A DNA stretch of 10,033 bases from Lunatibacter sp035460985 (GCA_035460985.1 DATHWC010000297.1:1-10033); one strand, 5' to 3'; positions 1 to 7,968 are shown, numbered from the stretch's first letter. The notes: generated from the sequence alone by a model not told the origin. Translations and numbers: made by a program.

Positions 1-1064
1 GAGACGTCAGATTCGGCTAAAAGGACATTCATATGCCCTGGCATGCGCCCCGCAACGGGATGTATGCCATACAAAACCTCTACACCCTTTTCTTCCAATG
101 CTTTTTCGAGATCATGCACCGCATGCTGGGCCTGTGCTACTGCCAATCCGTAGCCGGGAACTACCACTACACGCTTGGCATAGGAGAGAAGGATGGAAGA
201 ATCGTAAAGGTTGATTTCTTTGGCGACCTGATCCCCATTATCCCCACCTACAGCTCCCCCAGCAGAACCACCAAACGAAGTGAAAAGAATATTGGCTACG
301 GATCTGTTCATAGCTTTTGCCATTAGCAGAGTCAACAACAGCCCCGCGGAACCCACCAGGATTCCACCCATTAGCATCACCTTGTTGTTATATAATAGAC
401 CGGTAGTCGCTGCGGTAACTCCAGTAAGCGCATTGAGCAGTGAAATGACCACTGGCATATCAGCACCACCAATAGGATAAACGAAGGCCAACCCATAAAT
501 TAGGGAAATAAGAACAATTACATACACAAGGGTTGGTTGCGGTTCTCCCGATTGGAGAACATATACTGATATTGCGATGGCTACTGCCAACAAAACAAAA
601 GCCAGGATTTTGTTAATTTGTATATCCTTGATGACGCCTTCCAATTTTCCCATGGCAATCAACGAACCTGAGAAGGAAATGGACCCGATGACTAAACTAG
701 CCATCAATACAGCTCCCTTACCAATTTCATTCACAGGTAGATCTCCATATTCAACCAGGCCTATCAATGCAGCCGCCGCGCCACCCATTCCATTGAAAAA
801 GGAAACTAGCTGGGGCATCGCTGTCATTTTTACCGATTTGGCATAATATAATCCACTTACTGTTCCAATTGCCATTGCGATTAGGATTAGTAAAATGTTA
901 TTTAATCCTGGGGTTAAAAAGGTTGCTATAATGGCTAGGAGCATGCCAGATAAAGCAATGGAATTTCCCCTTCTGGCAGAGTCTGGATGACTCATTAGTT
1001 TGATGCCTATAATAAACAAAACTACTGCTACTAAATAGCAAATATCTATAATTTGTAAAATCAT
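1..1064 (-). CDS. pntB: NAD(P)+ transhydrogenase subunit beta, PntB (3' end off the window)
   Basis: This is the beta subunit of the proton-translocating transhydrogenase, which couples hydride transfer from NADH to NADP+ to proton entry across the inner membrane. I translated 354 codons from the ATG at 1064. The C-terminal part lies beyond the left edge; family members are about 460 residues. Roughly nine hydrophobic segments fill residues 5-251. The start of the NADP(H)-binding domain III follows, with the signature GYGLAVAQAQ at 304-313 and GIHPVAGRMPGHMNVLLAE at 333-351, both hallmarks of PntB. In the membrane part, Asp202 (in GGADMPVV) matches E. coli Asp213, and Asn91 sits where E. coli has the proton-channel His91 (alignment by eye). 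The gene begins 5 bases after pntAB stops, so it is the last of three co-transcribed pnt genes. The identification is secure. Confidence 0.97.
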   Translation of the reverse strand, partial: MILQIIDICYLVAVVLFIIGIKLMSHPDSARRGNSIALSGMLLAIIATFLTPGLNNILLILIAMAIGTVSGLYYAKSVKMTAMPQLVSFFNGMGGAAAALIGLVEYGDLPVNEIGKGAVLMASLVIGSISFSGSLIAMGKLEGVIKDIQINKILAFVLLAVAIAISVYVLQSGEPQPTLVYVIVLISLIYGLAFVYPIGGADMPVVISLLNALTGVTAATTGLLYNNKVMLMGGILVGSAGLLLTLLMAKAMNRSVANILFTSFGGSAGGAVGGDNGDQVAKEINLYDSSILLSYAKRVVVVPGYGLAVAQAQHAVHDLEKALEEKGVEVLYGIHPVAGRMPGHMNVLLAESDV

Positions 1065-1069
1065 GAGGT

Positions 1070-1387
1070 TTATTTTTTAGCAGGTTTTTTCTTAAACATT
1101 TCCAACATCCTGTTGGTGACCGTAAAGCCTCCTACAACGTTTAGCGTCGCAAGAAGTACGGCCAAAAAGCCCAGTCCCAAAGCTAGGTAATTGTCAGGCA
1201 AGGTTTTACCCAATACCAATATGGAACCGACGATAACCACTCCCGACAATGCGTTGGAACCTGACATTAATGGGGTATGAAGTACAGTGGGTACCTTAGA
1301 AATAACCTCTATGCCCACAAACACAGCAAGGATAAACACATAGAATTCCTGTTGGTTAACTGAAATATACTGAATAATTTGTTCCAT
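1070..1387 (-). CDS. pntAB: NAD(P)+ transhydrogenase subunit alpha-2, PntAB (membrane part)
   Basis: This 105-residue protein is the small membrane subunit of a three-subunit transhydrogenase. It corresponds to the C-terminal membrane part of the fused E. coli PntA. Three hydrophobic segments (about 16-30, 45-61 and 68-88) would join the nine of PntB to form the twelve-helix proton domain II. The conserved stretch KVPTVLHTPLMSGSNALSG (31-49) is typical of the family. His37 within it probably corresponds to the channel histidine described in the Thermus thermophilus alpha-2 subunit. The tail is very basic (KKKPAKK). I chose the ATG at 1387, giving MEQIIQYI. A longer in-frame start at 1438 would add 17 unrelated residues and overlap pntAA. 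The gene starts 2 bases after pntAA stops and ends 5 bases before pntB. Confidence 0.95.
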   Translation of the reverse strand: MEQIIQYISVNQQEFYVFILAVFVGIEVISKVPTVLHTPLMSGSNALSGVVIVGSILVLGKTLPDNYLALGLGFLAVLLATLNVVGGFTVTNRMLEMFKKKPAKK

Positions 1388-1389
1388 GA

Positions 1390-2502
1390 TTATTGTTTTA
1401 AGGGTGCATAGACAATCTCTCCACCATGGGTGATGCAAGTTCCCTGGATTATTGCATCTTCAAAGTTGAGGTTGAGTTTGTCACCGTTTAATAAAAGTTT
1501 CAATAAATTATGCACGTTTTTACTGTACATTTTTGTGGCGTCTTCGGGCATGGTTGCCGGCAATGCTGAGCTTCCGATTATGGTTACTCCCTCGACGGTT
1601 ACAGTCTCATTGTCGACTGTTCCTTCGCAGTTTCCGCCATTTATTGAAGCCAAATCTACTACTACTGCGCCGGGTTTCATTTTCACCAACATTTCTCTTG
1701 TGATCAGTATTGGAGCCCTCCTTCCTGGAATCAGAGCTGTTGTGATTACCACATCAGATTTGACAATGGATTTCTCAAGCATTTCGGATTGTTTTTGTTT
1801 ATATTCTTCCGATTGCTCTACCGCATATCCGCCAGCAGTTTTATCTTCCACAGCACCGGGTACATCTACAAACTTTGCTCCCAGGCTTTCCACTTGTTCT
1901 TTTACGGATGCACGTGTGTCGAATGCCTCTACCACAGCTCCAAGTCGTTTTGCGGTGGCTATGGCTTGAAGGCCTGCCACACCTGCACCGATGACAAGCA
2001 CTTTTGCCGGTGCGATGGTCCCGGCGGCTGTCATCAGCATGGGAAAAAAGCGGGGTAGGTTAGCCGCTGCCAACAATACGGCTTTGTAACCTGAAACCGT
2101 ACTCATGCTGGAAAGCACATCCATACTTTGAGCTCTGGAAATACGGGGAATAGCATCCATACTTAATAGAGTGAGCCCCTGAGATGCAATTTCTTGCACA
2201 AGTTCCCGCTCGACCAAGGGCTGGTACACACCGACAATTATCTTTCCTTTTCCCGCTGCGATGCGGTCCTCAGAAGTTAGCGGATTAATTTGAAAAAGCA
2301 TTTCGGACTTGGATATAGCCTCCGCTCGAGCCACTATCTTAGCCCCGGCCTCAGTGTACAGGTCATCGGCCAAAAAGGCAGACAGACCTGCGCCTGTTTC
2401 AACGAGAACCTGGTTTCCAGCTCCCACGAGAGCCTTTACAGCCTCCGGGTGCATAGACACACGTTTTTCGGCAGTTGGTTCTTTAAGTACTCCTAAAATC
2501 AT
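1390..2502 (-). CDS. pntAA: NAD(P)+ transhydrogenase subunit alpha-1, PntAA (soluble NAD(H)-binding domain I)
   Basis: This 370-residue soluble subunit binds NAD(H) on the cytoplasmic face and is related to alanine dehydrogenase. It opens MILGVLKEPTAEKRVSMHPE, the usual start of the family. The RQD loop appears as RISRAQSMD (120-128), with Arg120, Gln125 and Asp128 matching Rhodospirillum rubrum Arg127, Gln132 and Asp135. The Rossmann glycine motif is GAGVAGLQAIATAKRLGA (172-189), followed by the acidic residue Asp195 in EAFDTR. The mobile-loop GGY lies at 224-226. Family members of this split form are about 370-385 residues. The frame is open upstream to an ATG at 2607, but those 35 extra residues look like translated leader, so I start at 2502. 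It is the first gene of the pntAA-pntAB-pntB operon. I see no strong ribosome binding site, as is usual in Bacteroidota. Confidence 0.96.
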   Translation of the reverse strand: MILGVLKEPTAEKRVSMHPEAVKALVGAGNQVLVETGAGLSAFLADDLYTEAGAKIVARAEAISKSEMLFQINPLTSEDRIAAGKGKIIVGVYQPLVERELVQEIASQGLTLLSMDAIPRISRAQSMDVLSSMSTVSGYKAVLLAAANLPRFFPMLMTAAGTIAPAKVLVIGAGVAGLQAIATAKRLGAVVEAFDTRASVKEQVESLGAKFVDVPGAVEDKTAGGYAVEQSEEYKQKQSEMLEKSIVKSDVVITTALIPGRRAPILITREMLVKMKPGAVVVDLASINGGNCEGTVDNETVTVEGVTIIGSSALPATMPEDATKMYSKNVHNLLKLLLNGDKLNLNFEDAIIQGTCITHGGEIVYAPLKQ

Positions 2503-2620
2503 ATTGGGTTGGTTATAGACGAATGAAGAATAGAATATGTCTAACGTTAAGTTTGATCCAAATAAAATTCTGAAACCCAATCCGAACAAATCCGATTGAG
2601 TTATCATTTTTTGTACTGCA

Positions 2621-2636
2621 AAAAAAGCACTTTTTT
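2621..2636. repeat. A-tract/T-tract palindrome
   Basis: AAAAAAG and CTTTTTT form a perfect 7-base inverted repeat around a 2-base centre. It lies about 120 bases upstream of the pntAA start and 155 bases upstream of the small plus-strand gene. Such phased A/T tracts can bend DNA or stand near promoters. The short loop makes an RNA hairpin unlikely, and base composition alone could explain it. Confidence 0.35.
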
Positions 2637-2703
2637 ATGGATATTGCAGATATACCTTTTAAAACTTTCTAAAATTGCCCATCATGTCAACTATTTTTTA
2701 TTT

Positions 2704-2735
2704 TTTAAAAGAATTATAGCTAGTTTGCTTTTAAA
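2704..2735. repeat. 8-base inverted repeat TTTAAAAG-N16-CTTTTAAA
   Basis: The arms at 2704-2711 and 2728-2735 are perfect reverse complements separated by 16 bases, so their centres are 24 bases apart, a spacing compatible with a dimeric regulator. The element is 56 bases upstream of the small plus-strand gene and about 200 bases upstream of pntAA. It could be an operator or a by-product of AT-rich composition. No regulator can be assigned. Confidence 0.3.
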
Positions 2736-2790
2736 TTGTAACAGCTAGGCTGGTTTTAATTATTTACTTTCTTGCGTTACCAATCACATT

Positions 2791-2967
2791 ATGAAAAATC
2801 TACTCTTTATATTCCCGTTTTTGATGCTGCATCAGTTACCCCTTATGGCCCAAGATGAGCAATTTGATGACAGTACATTTCCATTTGCCGATTATTGGCC
2901 GGTTCTGTTATTGCCAATTTTTGGAATTGTCTGGTATAGATGGTGGAAGTCAAGGAAACGGCGTTAG
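2791..2967 (+). CDS. Small membrane protein, 58 residues, unknown function
   Basis: This short reading frame begins ATGAAAAATC and ends TAG. The product has a classic N-terminal export signal: Lys2, a hydrophobic core (LLFIFPFLML) and a likely signal peptidase I site after LMA, before QDEQFDD. A short acidic stretch (about 21-34) follows, then a hydrophobic segment (about 35-48, WPVLLLPIFGIVW) and a strongly basic tail ending YRWWKSRKRR. This fits a mature protein of about 38 residues with its N-terminus outside, one membrane span and a positive cytoplasmic end. An alternative is two membrane spans with an uncleaved signal. It lies 59 bases before the epimerase gene on the same strand and may share its transcript. 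I do not recognise a family. The regular signal-peptide and topology pattern is the main argument that it is real. Confidence 0.65.
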   Translation: MKNLLFIFPFLMLHQLPLMAQDEQFDDSTFPFADYWPVLLLPIFGIVWYRWWKSRKRR

Positions 2968-3026
2968 GAATACTGAATATCTCAAATTAAATTTAAGCCT
3001 CATTTATATGTAAACCCAAAACCACT

Positions 3027-4391
3027 ATGTCATCCGGCTCAAATATTCAAAGAATAGCTCTAGTCTGCTTTATTGCATTTTTTATTTCATGTGACCAACA
3101 ACAGACAGAAAATATCCGTGAGAAATATGCCGAAATATTGGAATATTCCATAAAGCACGAAATGCTGAATAAGTGGTATCCTTTGGCATACGACAAAACT
3201 TATGGGGGGTATATAAGTGCGTTTGAGTACGATTTTACTCCCTCAGAGAACCAAAACAAGATGATTGTTTCTCAAGCACGTCACTTATGGACCACTTCAA
3301 AGGCAGCTATGGACTACCCCGAAGTAAGCCATTATAGGGACGGTGCCGACCATGGATTCCTTTTTATCCGGGATAAATTTTGGGATTCAGTACATGGAGG
3401 CTTTCACACACTTTTGGATCAGGAGGGTAATGTAGTCCCATCCAATCATGATTCAAAAACTGCATATGGAAATGCTTTTGGAATTTACGGTTTAGCCGCA
3501 TACTATGAAGCGAGCGGAAATGAGGAAGCCTTGGATTTGGCTAAAAAGGCCTTTTTGTGGTTGGAAGAAAACAGTTATGATCCGGAATATGGCGGGTATT
3601 TTCAAAATCTTGCTGTCGACGGTTCTCCCTTGGAGCGAAATGAAGATACACCTTCCACCTCTACTATTGGATACAAAGACCAAAACAGTTCCATTCACCT
3701 GTTGGAGGCTTTTAGTGAATTATACCATGTATGGAAGGATCCATTGCTTAAGAAACGGTTGGAAGAACTTCTCGTTTTAATTCGCGATACCATTGTTCAG
3801 CCGGAGGGATACTTGCAATTGTTTTTGTATCCAGATTGGAGGCCAGTAAGTTTTCGTGATTCCTCAGAATCAGTTATCGAAATGCACCATTCCATTGATC
3901 ACGTTTCCTATGGCCACGATGTAGAGACTGCGTACTTGATGATGGAAGCCTCAGAAGTACTTGGGCTGGAAGGTGACACAAAGACGCGGGAGATTGGAAA
4001 AAAGATGGTAGATCATGCCTTGGAGTTTGGGTGGGATGATAAGAAGGGCGGTTTCTATGACGGTGGATATTATTTTAAGAGTGAATCAAAACCCAGAGTG
4101 GTTAAGGACACAAAAAACTGGTGGGCCCAAGCCGAAGGACTTAATACCTTGCTGATTTTCGCAGATCTCTATCCGGACGATCCATGGGATTATTTTTCCA
4201 AATTCGAACTGCAGTGGACATATATTGATCAAAATCTAATTGACCATGAACATGGGGAATGGTACTCGGGTGGTATAGATAAGCAGCCCAATTATAAGAC
4301 CAGCTCTAAAGGAAACATTTGGAAGACAGCTTACCACAATTACAGATCTCTGGCCAATTGTGTGAAAAGACTGCGGGAACCCCAAAAATAA
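3027..4391 (+). CDS. AGE-family epimerase/isomerase, cellobiose 2-epimerase-like, predicted lipoprotein
   Basis: This 454-residue protein belongs to the N-acylglucosamine 2-epimerase superfamily, an (alpha/alpha)6-barrel whose members interconvert sugars or reducing-end sugars of disaccharides at C2. The body (about 30-450) carries family motifs: KWYPLAYDKTYGGY (49-62), QARHLW (83-88), IHLLEAFSELYHVW (223-236), SYGHDVE (294-300), NWWAQAEGLNTL (364-375), GEWYSGG (410-416) and KTAYHNYR (433-440). His224, His297 and His437 match the three histidines of Rhodothermus marinus cellobiose epimerase (His200, His259, His390), and Glu300 matches Glu262, so the active site looks intact. The N-terminus has Arg9, a hydrophobic core and a lipobox-like FISC, giving lipid attachment at Cys22. 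Residues after the Cys (DQQQTEN) do not clearly show a surface-export signal. It precedes the first heme-propeller gene by 139 bases. The exact substrate cannot be read from sequence. Confidence 0.88.
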   Translation: MSSGSNIQRIALVCFIAFFISCDQQQTENIREKYAEILEYSIKHEMLNKWYPLAYDKTYGGYISAFEYDFTPSENQNKMIVSQARHLWTTSKAAMDYPEVSHYRDGADHGFLFIRDKFWDSVHGGFHTLLDQEGNVVPSNHDSKTAYGNAFGIYGLAAYYEASGNEEALDLAKKAFLWLEENSYDPEYGGYFQNLAVDGSPLERNEDTPSTSTIGYKDQNSSIHLLEAFSELYHVWKDPLLKKRLEELLVLIRDTIVQPEGYLQLFLYPDWRPVSFRDSSESVIEMHHSIDHVSYGHDVETAYLMMEASEVLGLEGDTKTREIGKKMVDHALEFGWDDKKGGFYDGGYYFKSESKPRVVKDTKNWWAQAEGLNTLLIFADLYPDDPWDYFSKFELQWTYIDQNLIDHEHGEWYSGGIDKQPNYKTSSKGNIWKTAYHNYRSLANCVKRLREPQK

Positions 4392-4479
4392 ATTAATGCC
4401 AGTTAAAGCACATTTAGGGGCCTCAACCAAGAATGAGTGGATTTAAAAAAAATCATTTTACCCTTAACCTTCTTTTCCT

Positions 4480-4487
4480 TATATTTC
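4480..4487 (+). promoter_or_regulatory. Possible -7 promoter element upstream of the first heme-propeller gene
   Basis: TATATTTC differs from the Bacteroidota -7 consensus TAnnTTTG only at its last base. It stands 43 bases before the start codon at 4531. A T-rich stretch (TTTTA, 4456-4460) lies 19 bases upstream where the -33 element would be, but it is a poor match. The surrounding 139-base spacer (4392-4530) otherwise holds no gene and no convincing terminator hairpin. A separate promoter here would uncouple the heme protein from the epimerase gene. The call is tentative. Confidence 0.25.
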
Positions 4488-4530
4488 GTGCCTATTTTAC
4501 ATTTAAATTACATTCAAGTTACGACTTGAA

Positions 4531-7500
4531 ATGCCCAAAAAAATGAGATTTAAATCAATAAAACCTATCCAAAAATTTTATTCACACCTATTTCAGCACG
4601 GTTTAATTTTTTTGGTGATCCTAGGATGCTCCTCCCATCCGGATGACCTACGCGTTAAGCAAATAAATCCTGAAGAGGCAAGATCACTTGCCTCATCCAT
4701 AGAAGGCCTGGTAAATCCTGAACTTGATGAACAACTGACCCTGAAATTATGGGCATCAGATTCATTGGTTTTTGATCCTATATCTATTGATTTTGATGAT
4801 TACGGAAGGTTGTATTATAGTAGAACCATCAGACAAAAAAATTCCGAGTTTGATATTAGGGGTCATCAGGACTGGGAAATCGCCTCAATAAGCTTAGAAA
4901 CTGTTGAAGAAAAACGTGCCTTTCTTAGAAAGACTCTATCCCCTGAAAATAGCGACCAAAACCAGTGGTTAACTGATGTCAATGAGGACGGATCGCATGA
5001 TTGGCGTGATATGACAGTTGAAAAAGAGCGCATTTACCGTTTGGAAGATACAAATGGGGATGGGCTAGCCGATAAATATCAGTTGGTAGTAGAAGATTTT
5101 AATGATGAGGTGACAGATGTTGCCGGCGCGGTCATGAAGTTTGGCGATGACCTTTTTGTAGGTGTAGGACCTGACATGTGGAGAATCAAGGAAAATAAAA
5201 AGCATGGTTTGATGGAATCGAAAACTTCCATTGCCCATGGGTTTGGTATTCATATTGGATTTGGAGGTCACGGGATGTCTGGTTTGGAGATGGGACCTGA
5301 TGGCCGAGTGTACTGGGGAATTGGCGATATTGGCTTTAATGGAACAGGTCCAGATGGTAAGGAGTGGAGATATCCGAATAGGGGAGTCATAGCCCGGTCT
5401 AATCCTGATGGTAGTGACTTTGAAATTTTCGCCATGGGTGTCCGAAATACGCATGAGTTTGTCTTTGATGAATTTGGCAACCTAATTACAGTTGATAACG
5501 ACGGTGATCACAGGGGAGAGCGGGAACGGCTTACCTATCTGGTGGATGGCTCCGATACCGGTTGGAGAACTAGCTGGCAGTTTGGGAAATATAGGGATCC
5601 GGATAACAATACCTATAAGGTATGGATGGATGAAAACATGCACACGCCCAGGTCAGAAGATAAGGCTGCTTATTTTATTCCTCCCATCAGTAATTATGTC
5701 AATGGACCTACTGGCATGCTTTATAACCCGGGCACTGCGTTGGGCCCGGCGTGGAAGAATACGTTTTTCGTTGCCGAGTTTGTCGGAAATCCGGCCAGGT
5801 CAGGAATACACGCTTTCAAACTCAACCCAAAGGGAGCCGGATTTGAATTGGGTGAAACCAAAAAAATTATGGGTGGAATTTTGGCAACCGGTATGGATTT
5901 TGGCCCAGACGGTGCGCTTTATTTTGCGGATTGGATCAATGGCTGGGGAACAAAGGACAGCGGCCGGATATGGAAACTTGAGGACAAAGAAGGAGTAAAT
6001 TGGGCTGCACGAAAGGAAACGGCCGAGCTAATGGGGCAAGATTTCAGCTCATTTAAGCTGGAACGCTTATCTGAGTTGCTTGGACATGAGGATCAGCGAA
6101 TAAGAAGAAAATCCCAATTTGCACTAGTGGAGAAGGGAAATAAAGGTTTGGATGTTTTTAAAACCCAATTGGAACAAAAGGAAAACCGCTATGCCCGCAT
6201 TCATTCCATTTGGGGCATCAGTCAGTTGGCACGTAAGAAGAACTCTGAAGCATCGGTTTTAATACCCTATTTGAATGACAGTGACGAAGAGATTCGTGCC
6301 CAAGCGGCCCGATGGATAGGCGATGTACGTTATGCAGATGCTGGCGATGCATTGATCCCTTTGCTCAATGATGGATTTGACAGGGCTAAGTTTTTCGCTG
6401 CCGAAGCATTGGGAAGGATAGCGTATGAACCCGCTATTCAACCATTAATCAAGTTGATAGAAACAAACAATGATGGTGACGTTTATATACGACATGCGGG
6501 TAGTTTGGCATTAGCCCGAATTGGGAAAATTGCGCCTTTGGTTGCTCTTGCAGAACATTCCTCGAGAGCGGTACGAATAGCTGCAGTTTTGGCACTTCGA
6601 AGAATGGAATCTCCAAAAATTTCCGTATTCCTACAGGATAAGGATGAGTATGTGGTGGCAGAAGCGGCAAGAGCCATTAATGATGATTATTCGATCCCCG
6701 AGGCCTTACCTGCTCTTGGCAATACGCTTGTTGAAACCCGCTTCACGTCAGAGCCACTTGTACGAAGAGCAATTAGTGCCAACCTACGAGTTGGTACGAC
6801 TCAGTCCATGCAAAATCTAATTTCCTATGTGCAGCAGGAAAATGCACCGATAGCGATGCGTGTAGAAGCCATGCAAGCCCTGAGTACGTGGTCCAAACCT
6901 TCGGTGTTGGACCGGGTAGATGGTCGTAATAGAGGTAGAATAGAGCGTGACCCTCGGGAAATCCGACAAGCTTCCACTGAAACCCTAATGAAGCTTCTAG
7001 ATAACCAAGAGTCTGCAATTCGGCTTTCTGCAGTTAATGCATTGGGAAAATTGGAAATTGTTAGTTCTGGTGATAGGCTTTACGGTCTTTTGGATTCCGA
7101 TAGAGATGAGGGAGTTAGGGAAGCTTCTTTGCGTGCTTTGGCTAACCTGAATTGGGAGGGTAAAAACAAGGCCATAGAACGGGCCTTGAAAGATAGAGAA
7201 AAGAATGTCCGTGTGGCAGGGTTGGATTTGCTGGAAAAGCTAAATATTTCCGGTGACCTGATGGCTACGCTACTTTCTGATGTGATCAATAAACAGACAG
7301 TTGAGGAGAGACAGGCGGCTTTGATTACATTGGGAAAAGTTCCAATAGAACATTCAGGACCTGTTTTTTCGGGATTGTTGGATGAGATGGAAAAGGGTAG
7401 GTTGTCTCCCGATATTGAACTTGAGCTTACTGAGGCGTTGGATACCGTCGGTTCTTCCGAATTGAAAGAAAGGTATAAAGCCATACAGGCAAAACTTACT

Positions 7501-7968
7501 CCCGACGAGTTATTGGCCTCCTATAGAGGAAGTATGTATGGGGGAGACAGTCGGCGGGGCAGAAGTATCTTTTTCCAACACCAAACCGGACAGTGTATCC
7601 GTTGCCACGCTTATGATGATATCGGTGGGAATGCAGGGCCTAGGATGAATGGAATTGGTAAAATTCTTACCAGAGAAGAACTTCTTGAAGCCTTGATTGA
7701 TCCAAGTAAACGGTTGGCTCCGGGTTTTGGAGTGGTTACTCTGACGTTAAATGATGGGGAAACCATGTCGGGCGTTTTGGAAAAGGAAACATCTTCCAGT
7801 TTGTTTGTGAAAATGGGCAACAATCCCGATGCAGAAGTCAAAAGAAGCTCAATTAAGGAAACCAAAATGGCACCCTCAAGTATGCCGGATATGAAGGGAT
7901 TACTCTCTCGAAGGGAAATCCGAGATCTAGTAAGCTTTTTAGCCACTCTGACGGAGGCTGATGAATAA
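4531..7968 (+). CDS. Lipoprotein with beta-propeller dehydrogenase-like domain, HEAT repeats and C-terminal heme c domain (paralogue A)
   Basis: This 1145-residue protein has the 'PVC-type heme-binding CxxCH protein' architecture. A lipobox VILGC gives lipidation at Cys33. Residues about 45-485 match the 'putative membrane-bound dehydrogenase' beta-propeller, distantly like soluble PQQ glucose dehydrogenase, with GVRNTHEF at 303-310 and repeated PDG blade motifs. EF-hand-like loops lie at 149-157 (DVNEDGSHD) and 173-181 (DTNGDGLAD). HEAT repeats fill about 505-985, including LIPYLNDSDEEIRAQAARWI. A basic, charged insert follows Ser791 (DRVDGRNRGRIERDPRE). The heme domain (about 1003-1145) contains CIRCH at 1022-1026. 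A Met near the C-terminus (MAPSSMPDM, 1113-1121) may be the distal ligand. I infer envelope oxidation of a sugar-like substrate with electron transfer to heme c; a PQQ cofactor is not shown. An in-frame ATG at 4543 is an alternative start. Confidence 0.9.
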   Translation: MPKKMRFKSIKPIQKFYSHLFQHGLIFLVILGCSSHPDDLRVKQINPEEARSLASSIEGLVNPELDEQLTLKLWASDSLVFDPISIDFDDYGRLYYSRTIRQKNSEFDIRGHQDWEIASISLETVEEKRAFLRKTLSPENSDQNQWLTDVNEDGSHDWRDMTVEKERIYRLEDTNGDGLADKYQLVVEDFNDEVTDVAGAVMKFGDDLFVGVGPDMWRIKENKKHGLMESKTSIAHGFGIHIGFGGHGMSGLEMGPDGRVYWGIGDIGFNGTGPDGKEWRYPNRGVIARSNPDGSDFEIFAMGVRNTHEFVFDEFGNLITVDNDGDHRGERERLTYLVDGSDTGWRTSWQFGKYRDPDNNTYKVWMDENMHTPRSEDKAAYFIPPISNYVNGPTGMLYNPGTALGPAWKNTFFVAEFVGNPARSGIHAFKLNPKGAGFELGETKKIMGGILATGMDFGPDGALYFADWINGWGTKDSGRIWKLEDKEGVNWAARKETAELMGQDFSSFKLERLSELLGHEDQRIRRKSQFALVEKGNKGLDVFKTQLEQKENRYARIHSIWGISQLARKKNSEASVLIPYLNDSDEEIRAQAARWIGDVRYADAGDALIPLLNDGFDRAKFFAAEALGRIAYEPAIQPLIKLIETNNDGDVYIRHAGSLALARIGKIAPLVALAEHSSRAVRIAAVLALRRMESPKISVFLQDKDEYVVAEAARAINDDYSIPEALPALGNTLVETRFTSEPLVRRAISANLRVGTTQSMQNLISYVQQENAPIAMRVEAMQALSTWSKPSVLDRVDGRNRGRIERDPREIRQASTETLMKLLDNQESAIRLSAVNALGKLEIVSSGDRLYGLLDSDRDEGVREASLRALANLNWEGKNKAIERALKDREKNVRVAGLDLLEKLNISGDLMATLLSDVINKQTVEERQAALITLGKVPIEHSGPVFSGLLDEMEKGRLSPDIELELTEALDTVGSSELKERYKAIQAKLTPDELLASYRGSMYGGDSRRGRSIFFQHQTGQCIRCHAYDDIGGNAGPRMNGIGKILTREELLEALIDPSKRLAPGFGVVTLTLNDGETMSGVLEKETSSSLFVKMGNNPDAEVKRSSIKETKMAPSSMPDMKGLLSRREIRDLVSFLATLTEADE

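Larger units (their letters stand above)
2503..2790. promoter_or_regulatory. Divergent intergenic region between pntAA and the small membrane-protein gene
   Basis: This AT-rich spacer must carry the start signals for the minus-strand pnt operon and probably for the plus-strand genes at 2791 onward. No convincing Bacteroidota promoter (TTTG about 20 bases before TAnnTTTG) is visible. The best minus-strand -7 candidate is TATATCTG (2647-2654), one mismatch from consensus but without a clear -33 element. TTGACA also occurs on the minus strand at 2685-2690. The motif CTTTTAAA or its complement recurs at 2656-2664, 2704-2711 and 2728-2735. A five-base inverted pair TAGCT/AGCTA lies at 2717-2721 and 2743-2747. 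The function of these is unproven, and in sequence this AT-rich some may be chance. Confidence 0.45.

Noticed and set aside
505..1060. TTG/TANNTTTG-like matches inside coding regions such as pntB.
   Set aside because: Such short AT-rich matches occur by chance and no gene start lies downstream to need them.
1388..1438. Longer start for pntAB at 1438 (17 extra residues).
   Set aside because: It would overlap the end of pntAA by 49 bases and adds residues such as MHHPWWRDCLC that are not in the family; the ATG at 1387 gives the normal length.
1430..1969. Open frame of 179 residues on the plus strand inside pntAA.
   Set aside because: It is antisense to a well-supported gene, is Ser/Thr/Pro-rich as expected from reverse reading, and has no recognisable domain.
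2503..2607. In-frame upstream extension of pntAA to an ATG at 2607 (35 more residues).
   Set aside because: The extension has no family similarity, while the protein from 2502 starts exactly as PntAA proteins do (MILGVLKEP).
4396..4446. Tiny frame (16 codons) in the spacer after the epimerase gene.
   Set aside because: It is very short with no signal, hydrophobic segment or conserved look; chance is the best explanation.
4438..4460. GATTT-AAAAA-AAATC mini-hairpin considered as a terminator for the epimerase gene.
   Set aside because: The five-pair stem is all but one A-T and too weak; no GC-rich stem with a T run is present.
5492..5998. Open frame of 168 residues in another plus-strand frame inside paralogue A.
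   Set aside because: It lies inside the propeller-coding sequence. A shorter similar frame in B (9349-9537) follows from the paralogy, and neither has independent coding features.
7080..7484. Minus-strand open frame of 134 residues inside paralogue A.
   Set aside because: It is a low-complexity, Ser-rich antisense reading of HEAT repeats with no start context or family match.
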